A DNA stretch of 64,000 bases from Palsa-1150 sp964531095 (GTDB lineage: Bacteria; Myxococcota_A; Polyangia; Polyangiales; Polyangiaceae). The notes under the pieces were generated by a model that had not been told where the DNA came from, ran no database searches, and saw only the letters and a program-made list of their open reading frames with translations. Below are positions 17,770-25,795 of the stretch, piece after piece (position 1 is the stretch's first letter; every line of letters starts with the position of its first letter). Made by a program: the position numbers and the translations under genes. The DNA lies in contig CAZHED010000001.1 in NCBI GenBank assembly GCA_964531095.1, positions 124,001 to 188,000 on the forward strand, given 5' to 3'.

Positions 17770-17799
17770 CATAACACGAATTCCTAGAATCGTGTTACG
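17770..17799. promoter_or_regulatory. Palindromic operator, probable NikR site
   Basis: Perfect 8-bp inverted repeat TAACACGA-N10-TCGTGTTA (arms 17772-17779 and 17790-17797). It is centred between the tonB-like gene (start 17745) and the receptor (start 17842). Read another way it is ATAACAC-N14-GTGTTAC. GTGTTAC-type half sites are what I recall for NikR outside the enterobacteria (unchecked memory). A good -10 for the receptor, TAGAAT at 17785-17790, lies inside the spacer, and a possible reverse -10 (TGTTAT) overlaps the left arm, so a bound repressor would silence both genes. Confidence 0.7.
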
Positions 17800-17841
17800 C
17801 CGCGTTCGGAAGGCCTTCCACCCCTCTGAAACCAGACACGG

Positions 17842-20391
17842 ATGCCCTCGAACCTCCGAAGCGCATGCCTCTTCGGCGCAACCGCGCTCGTCGGCCTTTC
17901 CCCCGGGCCCTTCGCGTTCGCGCAGGACCCCACGGGCCGCGACGCCCCCAGCCCGCCCATCGCGAACGCTGCGCTCACCCCTCCGTCGCTGAAAACGCGC
18001 GCAGAGGCGACGTATCCGCCGGACGCGCTCAAGAATCGCATCGAGGCGACGGTGGGCCTCGAGCTCGAGGTCAACGAAAATGGGGCCGTCACCGGCGCAC
18101 GCGTGGTCCGGGCCGCCGGGCAAGGCTTCGACGAAGCCGCGCTCACAGCCGCCAGGCGGTTCGAGTTCGAGCCAGCGAAGCAGGGGGGTGTGCCCATTCG
18201 GGCGACGATCCAGCTTTCCTACGAGTTTCAACTGCCGCCGGCGACCCCGCAGGGCCCCTCGGCATCTCCACCCCCCGCGCCGCCGACGTTGCCGGCAACC
18301 GCGACGCAGGCCGGCCCCGACCAGTCGACGCTCGTCCTGGCGCAGCGGCCGATGAGCGCTGCCTCTTCGTACTCCGTTCAGGATCGCGAGTTTCAGCTTC
18401 GGCCCATCGGGAGTGTGCAGGACATCCTGCGCGTGACTCCTGGGCTTGTGATGGTTCAGCACTCCGGGGGCGGCAAGGCAAACCAGTACTTTCTGCGCGG
18501 CTTCGACGCCGACCACGGCACCGACATCGCGTTCGCTATCGACGGCGTCCCCATCAACATGGTGAGCCACGCACATGGCCAAGGTTTCAGCGACACGAAC
18601 TTCATCATCCCCGAGGCGGTCCAGCGGGTGGAGATCACCAAGGGCCCCTACTTCGCGAACCAGGGTGACTTCGCGACCGCTGGTGCCGTGAACCTCGTCA
18701 CGCGCGACGACTTCGAGCATAGCTCGGTGGGCTTCGGGCTGAGCGGGTCGCCGGGGCACGGGGCCCCTGGGTACCGAGGGCTTCTGATCGCTAGCCCCAA
18801 GTGGGACGTCGCGTCCGCGACGTTCGCCGCGGAGATCGGCCGTCAGAATGGGCCTTTCGACAATCCGGAGAACTGGACCAAGTACAAGCTCTTCAACAAG
18901 CTCACATTCAAGCTCACGCCGACGTCGACACTGTCGATTGGCGAAATGAGCTACGGGGGAAACTGGCACGGCTCTGGGCAGATTCCAGCACGCGCGGTCG
19001 AACAGGGGCTCATCACGCGGTTCGGGTCCCTCGATCCGAACGAGGGGGGCGACACCATGCGCCACCAAGTCTACGTCCAGTACAAGCTCCGGCCCACGGA
19101 CAACAGCGAAGTGCGAGCGCTCGGCTACGTCGGTACCTACACGTTCAACCTGTTCTCCAACTTCACGCTCTACCTGCGTGATCCGGAGAACGGCGACGAG
19201 ATCGAACAGCAGGATCGCCGCACGTTTTACGGCACCAAAGTGAGCTATCGAATCGCGCACGAAGTCGCCGGCGTGCGCTTCGATACGACGATCGGGGGCG
19301 ACGTGCGGGCCGATGACATCCACGAGATGATCTGGAACACGTTGAACCGCGTTCAGCTCGCGCCTGTCCGCAACAACAACGTGCGCGAGACGATGGTGAG
19401 CGCGTTCGTGAGCGAGGAAATCGCGCCGGTCGCTTGGGCCCGGGTCGTCCTCGGGGGACGCGCGGATTTGCTGGCGTTCTCGGTCGACAACAACCTTCCG
19501 GGCAGCACCGACCCGCAGAACCCGCACAGCGGTGTCGATGCAGCGCAGCAGCTGAGTCCCAAGGCGAGCCTCATCGTGTCTCCGTTGCAGAAGAAAGACG
19601 CGCAGCTCGACCTCTACGTGAACTGGGGCCACGGGCTTCATTCGAATGACGTGCGCGGGGTGTTCACGACCCCCTCGGTCACGCCGCTCACACGTGCCGT
19701 CGGTGAAGAAGTCGGCGCCCGCACGCATCTCTTCGACAAACTCGACTTCGCCACCGCCCTATGGGCGCTCGATCTGGGCAGCGAGACTGTGTGGAACGGC
19801 GACGACGGCACGACGTCGGTGAGCGGGGCGACCCGGCGTTACGGCGTCGAGCTCGAGGGCCGCTACGAGCTCTTTCCATGGCTCGCTGCCGACGGCGCCG
19901 TGACATTGACGCACTCGCAGTTCAGCACCGACAAGGAGAACGGCGGCGGGCTTGCCCTCGCACCGAAACAGACGTGGTCGGGGGGGATCTCGGCTCGCCA
20001 CGACATCGGTAACGGCATCGGGCGCGCGGGCTTGCGCTTCTACGGCATAGGCGATCGCCCCGCGTCGGACGATGGCGTGATCGTCGCTCCGGGCTTCACG
20101 CAGTTCGATGTGCACGTGGGCTACCGCATGCGAAGGTGGGACGTGGCGCTCGACGTCGAAAACCTGTTCAACGGGAACTACCGGTCCGCGCAGTTCGACA
20201 CGGTCAGCCGCCTGCGCAGTGATCCGGCCGTGGGAACGCCGCTCAGCCAGGTCCCGGCCAATCTTTGTGGAACCAACGGCCGTCTGGCGATCGATCCGGC
20301 GACGGGTGGGTTCGGCGGGTGCGAGGGAGTGAGCTTCACCCCCGCCTATCCTTTCACGGCGCGCCTGATGGCGACGCTTTTCATCGATTGA
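17842..20391 (+). CDS. TonB-dependent receptor with N-terminal TonB domain, probable nickel/metal uptake
   Basis: 849 residues. Signal peptide to about residue 27. Residues 45-131 are a TonB C-terminal-like domain (TYPPDALKNRIEATVGLELE, then GARVVRAAGQGFDEAAL, RFEFEPA). A Pro/Ala linker follows, then a plug domain (about 172-290: IGSVQDILRVTPGL, YFLRGFDADHGTDIAFAIDG, AVQRVEITKGPY, GDFATAGAVNLVTRDDF) and a beta-barrel to the C-terminus. So a TonB-type domain sits in the same chain as the receptor it would energise. The gene is beside nikR and a palindromic operator, hence nickel (or a nickel chelate) is the favoured substrate by context, not proof. Confidence 0.9.
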   Translation: MPSNLRSACLFGATALVGLSPGPFAFAQDPTGRDAPSPPIANAALTPPSLKTRAEATYPPDALKNRIEATVGLELEVNENGAVTGARVVRAAGQGFDEAALTAARRFEFEPAKQGGVPIRATIQLSYEFQLPPATPQGPSASPPPAPPTLPATATQAGPDQSTLVLAQRPMSAASSYSVQDREFQLRPIGSVQDILRVTPGLVMVQHSGGGKANQYFLRGFDADHGTDIAFAIDGVPINMVSHAHGQGFSDTNFIIPEAVQRVEITKGPYFANQGDFATAGAVNLVTRDDFEHSSVGFGLSGSPGHGAPGYRGLLIASPKWDVASATFAAEIGRQNGPFDNPENWTKYKLFNKLTFKLTPTSTLSIGEMSYGGNWHGSGQIPARAVEQGLITRFGSLDPNEGGDTMRHQVYVQYKLRPTDNSEVRALGYVGTYTFNLFSNFTLYLRDPENGDEIEQQDRRTFYGTKVSYRIAHEVAGVRFDTTIGGDVRADDIHEMIWNTLNRVQLAPVRNNNVRETMVSAFVSEEIAPVAWARVVLGGRADLLAFSVDNNLPGSTDPQNPHSGVDAAQQLSPKASLIVSPLQKKDAQLDLYVNWGHGLHSNDVRGVFTTPSVTPLTRAVGEEVGARTHLFDKLDFATALWALDLGSETVWNGDDGTTSVSGATRRYGVELEGRYELFPWLAADGAVTLTHSQFSTDKENGGGLALAPKQTWSGGISARHDIGNGIGRAGLRFYGIGDRPASDDGVIVAPGFTQFDVHVGYRMRRWDVALDVENLFNGNYRSAQFDTVSRLRSDPAVGTPLSQVPANLCGTNGRLAIDPATGGFGGCEGVSFTPAYPFTARLMATLFID

Positions 20392-20529
20392 GGCTGCGAC
20401 GCTCTCCCGCCTGCTCGCCTGACGGTTCCTCTTGCAGCGATTGGCCGCGACATCGAGAACGCGACCACTGTCGTCGACAATGACTATCCGACCGTCCTCG
20501 ACGGGAGAGGAGATAGCGCCATAGGCGCT

Positions 20530-21192
20530 TCAGAGGATCAGCCCGATTCGAAGAATATCGACTGTGGGGACGACCGCGTTGGCGATCGCGTTAACCGTGT
20601 CCTGCGCCGGAGGAAGCAGCGCCAGCGGCAAGGTGCTCGAGATGGCCGTGCTCATGGGGATCTCGACGCCGGCGTCCACACCGAACGCGAGCCCCAGCCG
20701 TGACGTCCAAAGGAAGCCCAGGCGCGGGTTCACGAACCATGAGTCGATGGTCAGCGCCTCGGGGATCGAGATGATCGATCCCAGGACGATCCGCGTCGAT
20801 GCGGCCACGTGCTGGTGGCCGGCGCGCAGGCCGATGAAAAATGCCCCGCGAAACGGAAACACCCGCGCGTCGCCCGAGAGCGACCACAGGCTCGCCTCGA
20901 CTCCGCTGATGGTCGTGCTCGGCAGTGCCCCGTATTCCACGCCGAGCGCGACGACGCCGCTCAGCACGACGATGCCTTCGATCGCCAGCGGCTGCGGAAA
21001 GCCGACTCCGCCGATGGCGCCGATGCGCAGCGGGTCGGGCGCGGGCTCTGCGGGGGCGCCTTCGGCAGAGGTTCGACCGTCGCCCGCGGCAGGTCGATCG
21101 GCCCCATCGGCGCGCACAGTGCGGCACCATGGGATGATGACGAGCGCGATGACCAGCGCGGCCCATCGGCGCGCACGAGCGTCCAGCCGCAT
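20530..21192 (-). CDS. Exported, probably outer-membrane, hypothetical protein
   Basis: 220 residues. Signal peptide (WAALVIALVIIPWCRTVRA), a Pro/Ala-rich stretch, then alternating strands (IGAIGGVGFPQPLAIEGIVV, LGVEYGALPSTTISGVEASL, FFIGLRAGHQHVA, LGLAFGVDAGVEIPM) and a C-terminal LRIGLIL. This is the pattern of a small outer-membrane barrel, common in Polyangia and without an assigned family. Between it and the convergent receptor gene lie 138 bases with only a weak 6-bp hairpin (20515-20529). Confidence 0.6.
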   Translation of the reverse strand: MRLDARARRWAALVIALVIIPWCRTVRADGADRPAAGDGRTSAEGAPAEPAPDPLRIGAIGGVGFPQPLAIEGIVVLSGVVALGVEYGALPSTTISGVEASLWSLSGDARVFPFRGAFFIGLRAGHQHVAASTRIVLGSIISIPEALTIDSWFVNPRLGFLWTSRLGLAFGVDAGVEIPMSTAISSTLPLALLPPAQDTVNAIANAVVPTVDILRIGLIL

Positions 21193-21256
21193 GAGTCGAA
21201 GCTCGATGCGCGGCGTATGCCGTCTCTGCGCATCGGCCCGAATGGGCGGCAGAGCG

Positions 21257-21607
21257 CTACCGGTGCCGCAGCGCCAATGCCAGCCACCCCAGCATCAGCA
21301 CGCAGATCGCAAAAGCGGTGAGGGTGATGGGCAAGGGCACTTTGCCAGGCGTCGGCGTCTTCATCGACATCAGCATCTGCGTTGCGGCGACCACGACTCC
21401 GTCGAGCTTTCTCTTCGCGAGTGGCCCCTTGTCGGGATCATCGACGAGCGCGCGGTACCGGCCCGCGAGCTCGGGCAGCGCGTGGGCGCGGAGCGCGTGG
21501 TCGAGCAGCGCCGTGTGGGTCGCGTCGTCGCTCCACGCATCGAGGGCTCGCGTCCAGAGCGCATCGAGCACCCGATCGCTCGCTCGATCGTCGCCCGGTT
21601 CGTTCAC
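21257..21607 (-). CDS. Small tail-anchored hypothetical protein
   Basis: 116 residues. GTG 21607 overlaps the dtd stop (GTGA), so it is translated from the same message. The soluble part is helical (DRVLDALWTRALDAW, HALRAHALPELAGRYRALVD). One membrane segment near the C-terminus (LPITLTAFAICVLMLGWLAL) is followed by ALRHR. The layout is that of a tail-anchored inner-membrane protein. No family recognised. It is the last gene of the Cys-rich protein-dtd operon. Confidence 0.65.
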   Translation of the reverse strand: MNEPGDDRASDRVLDALWTRALDAWSDDATHTALLDHALRAHALPELAGRYRALVDDPDKGPLAKRKLDGVVVAATQMLMSMKTPTPGKVPLPITLTAFAICVLMLGWLALALRHR

Positions 21608-22083
21608 GAGGGCGCCGCTGTCCGGGGTGGAACGAGACCGCGGACGGCGGAATCGATCGCGATCGTCACCGGGCCTTCGTTCACCGAGAACACCCGCATG
21701 CCCGCGCGAAATCGGCCCGTTTCCACGTGCAGGCCCATGGCGCGCGTCTCGCGGACGGCCGCTTCGTAGAACGCCTCCGCTCGATCTGGGGCCATCGCCT
21801 CGTCGAAGCTCGGGCGCCGGCCGCGACGTAGATCGCCATAGAGGGTGAACTGGCTTACGAGCAAGATCGCGCCCTGGACGTCGGCGACGCTGCGGCTCAT
21901 CTTGCCCGCCTCGTCCGCGAACACGCGCACTCCGACGATCTTCGCCAGCACCCACGCACGGTCGCCGTCGGTATCGTGACGTCCGAACCCGATGTACGCG
22001 AGAAGTCCTTCGTCGATCGCGCCGACGACCTCGCCGCCCACTTCGACCCTCGCGCTCGACACGCGCTGCACGACGGCCCTCAT
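21604..22083 (-). CDS. dtd: D-aminoacyl-tRNA deacylase Dtd
   Basis: 159 residues. Dtd removes D-amino acids (and glycine from tRNA-Ala) mischarged onto tRNA. Signature motifs are MRAVVQRVSSARVEV at the N-terminus, LLVSQFTLYGDLRRGRRPSF (SQFTLYG motif) and the C-terminal VNEGPVTIAIDS (NxGPVT motif), which together form the cross-dimer active site. ATG 22083 overlaps the stop of the Cys-rich gene upstream (ATGA), and its own stop overlaps the tail-anchored gene, so the three are translationally coupled. Confidence 0.95.
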   Translation of the reverse strand: MRAVVQRVSSARVEVGGEVVGAIDEGLLAYIGFGRHDTDGDRAWVLAKIVGVRVFADEAGKMSRSVADVQGAILLVSQFTLYGDLRRGRRPSFDEAMAPDRAEAFYEAAVRETRAMGLHVETGRFRAGMRVFSVNEGPVTIAIDSAVRGLVPPRTAAPS

Positions 22084-22502
22084 GGCAGAACGAGGCGCAG
22101 ATCGCGCGCAAGCCGGCGGGTGAGATCGAAGTAGGTCGCCCGGTCGTACGGCTCGTTCAGAATGTGAAAGTCGCGCCTGGCCAGACCGACGCATCCGAAG
22201 CAGTACGTGCATCCGTTGCATCCGACGGAGCGCACGAGGTACGCGCTGCCCGTGCTCCGCGAGGTCTCGACGCAGTGCTGGCACGCGAGGCAGCCCGACG
22301 AACGGACGCAATGCGCGCAGTCGGTGCAATCCGAGCATTCGGTGCAGTAGTGGCATCGCGAGAGTCCCTTCGATGAAACGCAGAAGGTGCACTCGCTACA
22401 GCGCTCGCACTTGTCGCACGCGAGGCATGAGGCGTTCTCGCTCGCGCGCTCGGCCCTCGTCAGGAGTGTGCGCAACGCCGCTTCGAACTCCGCACCGTTC
22501 AT
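22080..22502 (-). CDS. Cys-rich repeat protein, 19 cysteines in strict 3-residue register
   Basis: 140 residues. All 19 cysteines (26-41, 50-65, 71-77 and 95-104) sit at positions equal to 2 modulo 3, giving long CxxCxxC ladders broken by three short Cys-free gaps. The C-terminal part, CFGCVGLARRDFHILNEPYD, resembles the end of a family of Cys-rich repeat proteins I recall from other bacteria, some labelled caib/baif in myxobacteria without evidence. The pattern suits a beta-solenoid or a metal-thiolate/Fe-S cluster protein. There is no signal peptide. It is first in an operon with dtd. Confidence 0.8.
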   Translation of the reverse strand: MNGAEFEAALRTLLTRAERASENASCLACDKCERCSECTFCVSSKGLSRCHYCTECSDCTDCAHCVRSSGCLACQHCVETSRSTGSAYLVRSVGCNGCTYCFGCVGLARRDFHILNEPYDRATYFDLTRRLARDLRLVLP

Positions 22503-22613
22503 AATGGCGCGAAGGGTTCGCGATTCCGGGCGCCGTGGTCAAGCGCCGGAACGAGGCCGGTCGTCACTTTCTTGGCCGTCCGCCTGGTTGTGTACCAATG
22601 TGGGACACCTCCA

Positions 22614-23351
22614 ATGGCCGCCCCCATCCGAATCCAATCCGTTCTCACCCTTGCCCTCGCCCTCGCCCCCGCGATCGCCGGCGCGACTCCCCGCATCGAC
22701 GCCAAGCTCCACAAGGCAGGCGTCCGGGCGCACCACCACCGAGAAGCGCGGGCCCTCAAAGAGGCGAAGCTGCGCGAGTGCGTCAAGGCACCCGTCGAGG
22801 TCGTCTCCGGTGCCGCATCGGCAAAGCTCTCGCTCGCCAAGTGCGACGGCGCGGCCACGCCCGCGGGAGTCGACCAGCTCTCGACATTGGCGCGGGCCCC
22901 CGGCGCTCGCCGGCTCGACGCGAAGCTCGTCGAGAGGCTGGAGCTCGTCGTCGATCACTTTCGCAAAGGGACCGAGGCGGCGCGCCTCGTCCTCGTATCC
23001 GGTTACCGTCCGCGTAGCGCCGGTAGCTACCACTCGACGGGTCGAGCGCTCGACTTTCGGATCGACGGCGTCGCAGACGACGCGCTCGTTGCCTTTTGCA
23101 AGACGCTCCCCGATACGGGGTGCGGCTATTACCCCAACGGCGGCTTCGTCCACATGGACGTTCGCGACGCCGGCACGGGCCACGTCGCGTGGACCGACGT
23201 GAGCCGCCCAGGTCAGCCGCCGCGGTACGTGACGGACAACGATTCTTCCGCGCGGGCCACGCTCCCCTCGCTTCCGGCGCGCGGCACGGACGCAAGGCCG
23301 GAAGACGAGACGCTCACAACAGGCAAGGACGAGGGCGTCCACGCGCTGTAG
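22614..23351 (+). CDS. Exported M15-like (YcbK/DUF882) peptidase
   Basis: 245 residues from ATG 22614, which begins a signal peptide (IQSVLTLALALAPAIAGATP). The catalytic domain has LVSGYRPRSAGSYHSTGRAL (HxxGxA.D zinc-site region, with Asp just after), GCGYYPNGGFVHMDVRD (second His). This matches DUF882/M15A D-Ala-D-Ala-type peptidases of peptidoglycan. The N-terminal 70 mature residues are Lys/Arg-rich with two Cys. It is divergent from the Cys-rich/dtd operon over a 111-base gap. Periplasmic peptidoglycan trimming is the likely role. Confidence 0.85.
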   Translation: MAAPIRIQSVLTLALALAPAIAGATPRIDAKLHKAGVRAHHHREARALKEAKLRECVKAPVEVVSGAASAKLSLAKCDGAATPAGVDQLSTLARAPGARRLDAKLVERLELVVDHFRKGTEAARLVLVSGYRPRSAGSYHSTGRALDFRIDGVADDALVAFCKTLPDTGCGYYPNGGFVHMDVRDAGTGHVAWTDVSRPGQPPRYVTDNDSSARATLPSLPARGTDARPEDETLTTGKDEGVHAL

Positions 23352-23354
23352 GCA

Positions 23355-24548
23355 TCATCCCGTGGCGCAAAACCCCTCGTAGTCGATGTAGCTCGTGATG
23401 GTCGGCTTCGGCCCGCACACCGGGCACTGGGGGTCGCGCCGCAGCCGGAGCTCGCGGAACTTCATCTTCAGGCTGTCGTAGGTGAGCAGTCGCCCCGCCA
23501 GCGTCGTGCCTTTGCCGAGGAGGATCTTGATGGCCTCAGTCGCCTGCAAGGTGCCGATAATCCCGCACAAGATGCCGAGGACGCCCGCTTCCTGGCAGCT
23601 CGGCGCCAGGTGCGGCGGCGGCGGCTCGGGGTAGAGGCACCGGTAGCAGGGGCTGGGCTCCGCCATTCCCAACTTCTTCGCCGCCTTCTCCGGGATGAAA
23701 GTCGTCACCTGACCGTCGAAGCGGAAGATGCTGCCGTGCACGACCGGCTTGCCCATGAATACGCTCGCGTCGTTGACGAGGTAGCGCGTGGGGAAGTTGT
23801 CGGTGCCGTCGATCACCACTTCGTAGTCGCCGAAGAGCCGCTCGACGTTCGCGCTCGTCATTCGCTCCTTGTGCCCGACCACCCGCACGTCCGGGTTGAG
23901 CTCTGCGATCGCCTCGGCCGCGCTGTCGACCTTCGCGGTTCCGACGCGGCTCGTCGAGTGGACGATCTGCCGCTGCAAGTTCGAGGCGTCGACCACGTCG
24001 GCGTCGACGATCCCAAGCGTTCCCACGCCCGCCGCCGCCAGGTACAACGCAGCCGGCGAGCCGAGCCCCCCGGCGCCGAGCAGGAGCACCTTGCTCTGAA
24101 GGAGCTTTGCCTGACCGATCTCCCCCACCTCGGGCAGAAGGATGTGCCGCGAGTAGCGATCGCGCTGGCTATCGGTCAACTGCGGCGGCGCTTCGACGGG
24201 GAAGCCGAGATCCTTCCAGCGGACGAACCCCGGGTTGGCCGTCTCGACGTTCGTATAGCCGAGGTCCTGCAACGTCGCTGCGGCGAGGGCCGAACGCGTG
24301 CCACCGGCGCAATACGCGACGATGCGCGCACCTTTGTCCGGGAGCTTTTGCTCCGCCTGGATCTCGAGAAACCCGCGTGGGATGGAAAGCGCGCCGGGGA
24401 TGTAGCCGGCGCGCCACTCGTCCTTCTCGCGGACGTCGACGAGGGTAACCTTTTCCCGCGCGTCGATGCGCCGCTTGATCTCTTCGAGCGGGACTTGCTT
24501 GGTGCGCTTCCGAATGTCGGCGATGAGGTCTGTATAGGTTGTGGGCAT
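23355..24548 (-). CDS. moeZ: Rhodanese-ThiF/MoeB fusion, sulfur-carrier activating enzyme
   Basis: 397 residues. Rhodanese domain first (residues 15-118; active Cys80 in VAYCAGGTRS), then an E1-like adenylyltransferase (125-397: GAGGLGSPA nucleotide loop at 158, DADVVDASNLQRQ, DGTDNFPTR, catalytic Cys318 in APSCQEAG). Zinc cysteines are 301/304 (CYRC) and 375/378 (CPVC). Such enzymes adenylate and sulfurate ubiquitin-like carriers for molybdopterin, thiamine, thiotemplated cysteine or tRNA thiolation. Human MOCS3 and actinobacterial MoeZ have the rhodanese at the C-terminus; here it is N-terminal. No carrier gene is in the window. Confidence 0.92.
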   Translation of the reverse strand: MPTTYTDLIADIRKRTKQVPLEEIKRRIDAREKVTLVDVREKDEWRAGYIPGALSIPRGFLEIQAEQKLPDKGARIVAYCAGGTRSALAAATLQDLGYTNVETANPGFVRWKDLGFPVEAPPQLTDSQRDRYSRHILLPEVGEIGQAKLLQSKVLLLGAGGLGSPAALYLAAAGVGTLGIVDADVVDASNLQRQIVHSTSRVGTAKVDSAAEAIAELNPDVRVVGHKERMTSANVERLFGDYEVVIDGTDNFPTRYLVNDASVFMGKPVVHGSIFRFDGQVTTFIPEKAAKKLGMAEPSPCYRCLYPEPPPPHLAPSCQEAGVLGILCGIIGTLQATEAIKILLGKGTTLAGRLLTYDSLKMKFRELRLRRDPQCPVCGPKPTITSYIDYEGFCATG

Positions 24549-24631
24549 GGCGCTGTGGCGGGGTGTCAGTTTGGTTGGATGCAGGCGGGCGCCTTCTTGT
24601 CGCCCGTCCTGGATGACGCAGGCTTTAAGCA

Positions 24632-25795
24632 TTAACCATCGCCCGCCTCCAGCGCCCTCGCCAGGAGCTTCCCCCCGTCGTTCGGACGAGCCTCGTCGCC
24701 CCCGGTGCAGGCCGCGGCCAACCCCGGCCAGCCCTTGCGGCCCTCGCCGCCCGTCACCTCGGGCGGTGTCACCTCGAGCGCGTCTTCGAGCAGCCGTCCG
24801 AAGCCGTAAATGTCGTCGCGTGGGTCGCTCGCGCGTCCAGCAAGCCGCTCGGGCGAGACGTAGCCCAGGCTCCCGGGCGGGCTCGGCTCGCCGATGCGGC
24901 GAGCGGTTCCAAAGTCGCTGATCAACGGCACCCCCGAGGCGGTCAGGAGCACGTTGGCGGGCTTGATGTCGTGGTGCACCCACCGCGCGGCGTGAATGCG
25001 GGCGAGCGCGGCCGCGAGCGGGATGGCCCACCGCGCGATGGGCAAGAGCGAGCCGAGGTCGCAGGCGCGAAGAACGGCCCTCAAGGCCCCGACCTGGGCC
25101 CACTCCATCGCGAGCCATCCGTGGTCCGGGTCCACGTCGAAGACGCGGACGATCCCCGAACCTGCCAGAGCGACCGCCACGCGCGCTTCGTGCAACAGCT
25201 GCGCGCGGTCGCGATCGGGCCGATGGTACATCTTGAGCGCCACGTGGCGTCCGAGCGCCCGGTCGCGGGCCTCGCGCACCGTGCCCGCGCCTCCACGTCC
25301 GACCTCTCGGAGGAGCTCGAAGGGCGCCTCCGGCGCGATCGCCATGGCCGCATCCCAGGCTCCGGCCTCGGGCTCCGGCCGCGCCACCCCAAGCTCGCGC
25401 ACCCAGCGCGCGTGCCGTTCCCGCGCCCCAGGCCAGTCGATGTCGCGCGACAGGACGCGCTCGACGAGAGCCACGGCTGCTGCCAGGTCGCCCTCATCGG
25501 CCAGCAGACCGGCGCGGATCATGAGCGCCGGCGCGGAGCTCGCTCGGGCGACCAAGCGCGCGGCGAGCTTCTTCTCGCCGCGGTCGACCAGCGCGCACGC
25601 GACGGCGACGAGCAGCGGCTCGGGCAGCGCGGCGATCGCTGCGCGGGCGAGCAGCCGATCGACCGCGCGGGCCTCGGCGGGTGTCGTCCGCAAGCGAGCG
25701 AACAGTCCCAGGGCTTCGTCGAGGGCGGGGCCGCCCGGCGTGCCGAAGGCCGCGAGGCGTTCGAGGTCGGGCGCGTTCGTTCGATCCACCATCAC
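24632..25795 (-). CDS. Serine/threonine protein kinase with helical N-terminus
   Basis: 387 residues. Residues 1-150 are Ala/Leu-rich helices (TPR-like), the kinase domain starts near 157: VGRGGAGTV (P-loop), Lys188 (VALKMY), HHDIKPANVLL with catalytic Asp276, SDFGTA with Asp294, and SLGYVSPERL. The HRD arginine is His, so it is a non-RD kinase, usually not controlled by activation-loop phosphorylation. The start ATG 25795 overlaps the FHA gene stop (ATGA), so the FHA protein is the likely partner or substrate. Cytoplasmic; no membrane segment seen. Confidence 0.88.
   Translation of the reverse strand: MMVDRTNAPDLERLAAFGTPGGPALDEALGLFARLRTTPAEARAVDRLLARAAIAALPEPLLVAVACALVDRGEKKLAARLVARASSAPALMIRAGLLADEGDLAAAVALVERVLSRDIDWPGARERHARWVRELGVARPEPEAGAWDAAMAIAPEAPFELLREVGRGGAGTVREARDRALGRHVALKMYHRPDRDRAQLLHEARVAVALAGSGIVRVFDVDPDHGWLAMEWAQVGALRAVLRACDLGSLLPIARWAIPLAAALARIHAARWVHHDIKPANVLLTASGVPLISDFGTARRIGEPSPPGSLGYVSPERLAGRASDPRDDIYGFGRLLEDALEVTPPEVTGGEGRKGWPGLAAACTGGDEARPNDGGKLLARALEAGDG

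Noticed and set aside
17755..19728. Long open frame (about 657 codons) antisense to the TonB-dependent receptor; similar long antisense frames at 11855-14107, 28880-31066 and 4744-6486
   Set aside because: High-GC coding DNA gives long stop-free shadows on the opposite strand. Their products are Arg/His/Pro-rich without motifs, and the sense frames carry clear domains.
20515..20529. AGCGCC-ATA-GGCGCT hairpin before the stop of the exported protein
   Set aside because: Short stem and no T-run; likely chance in GC-rich DNA.
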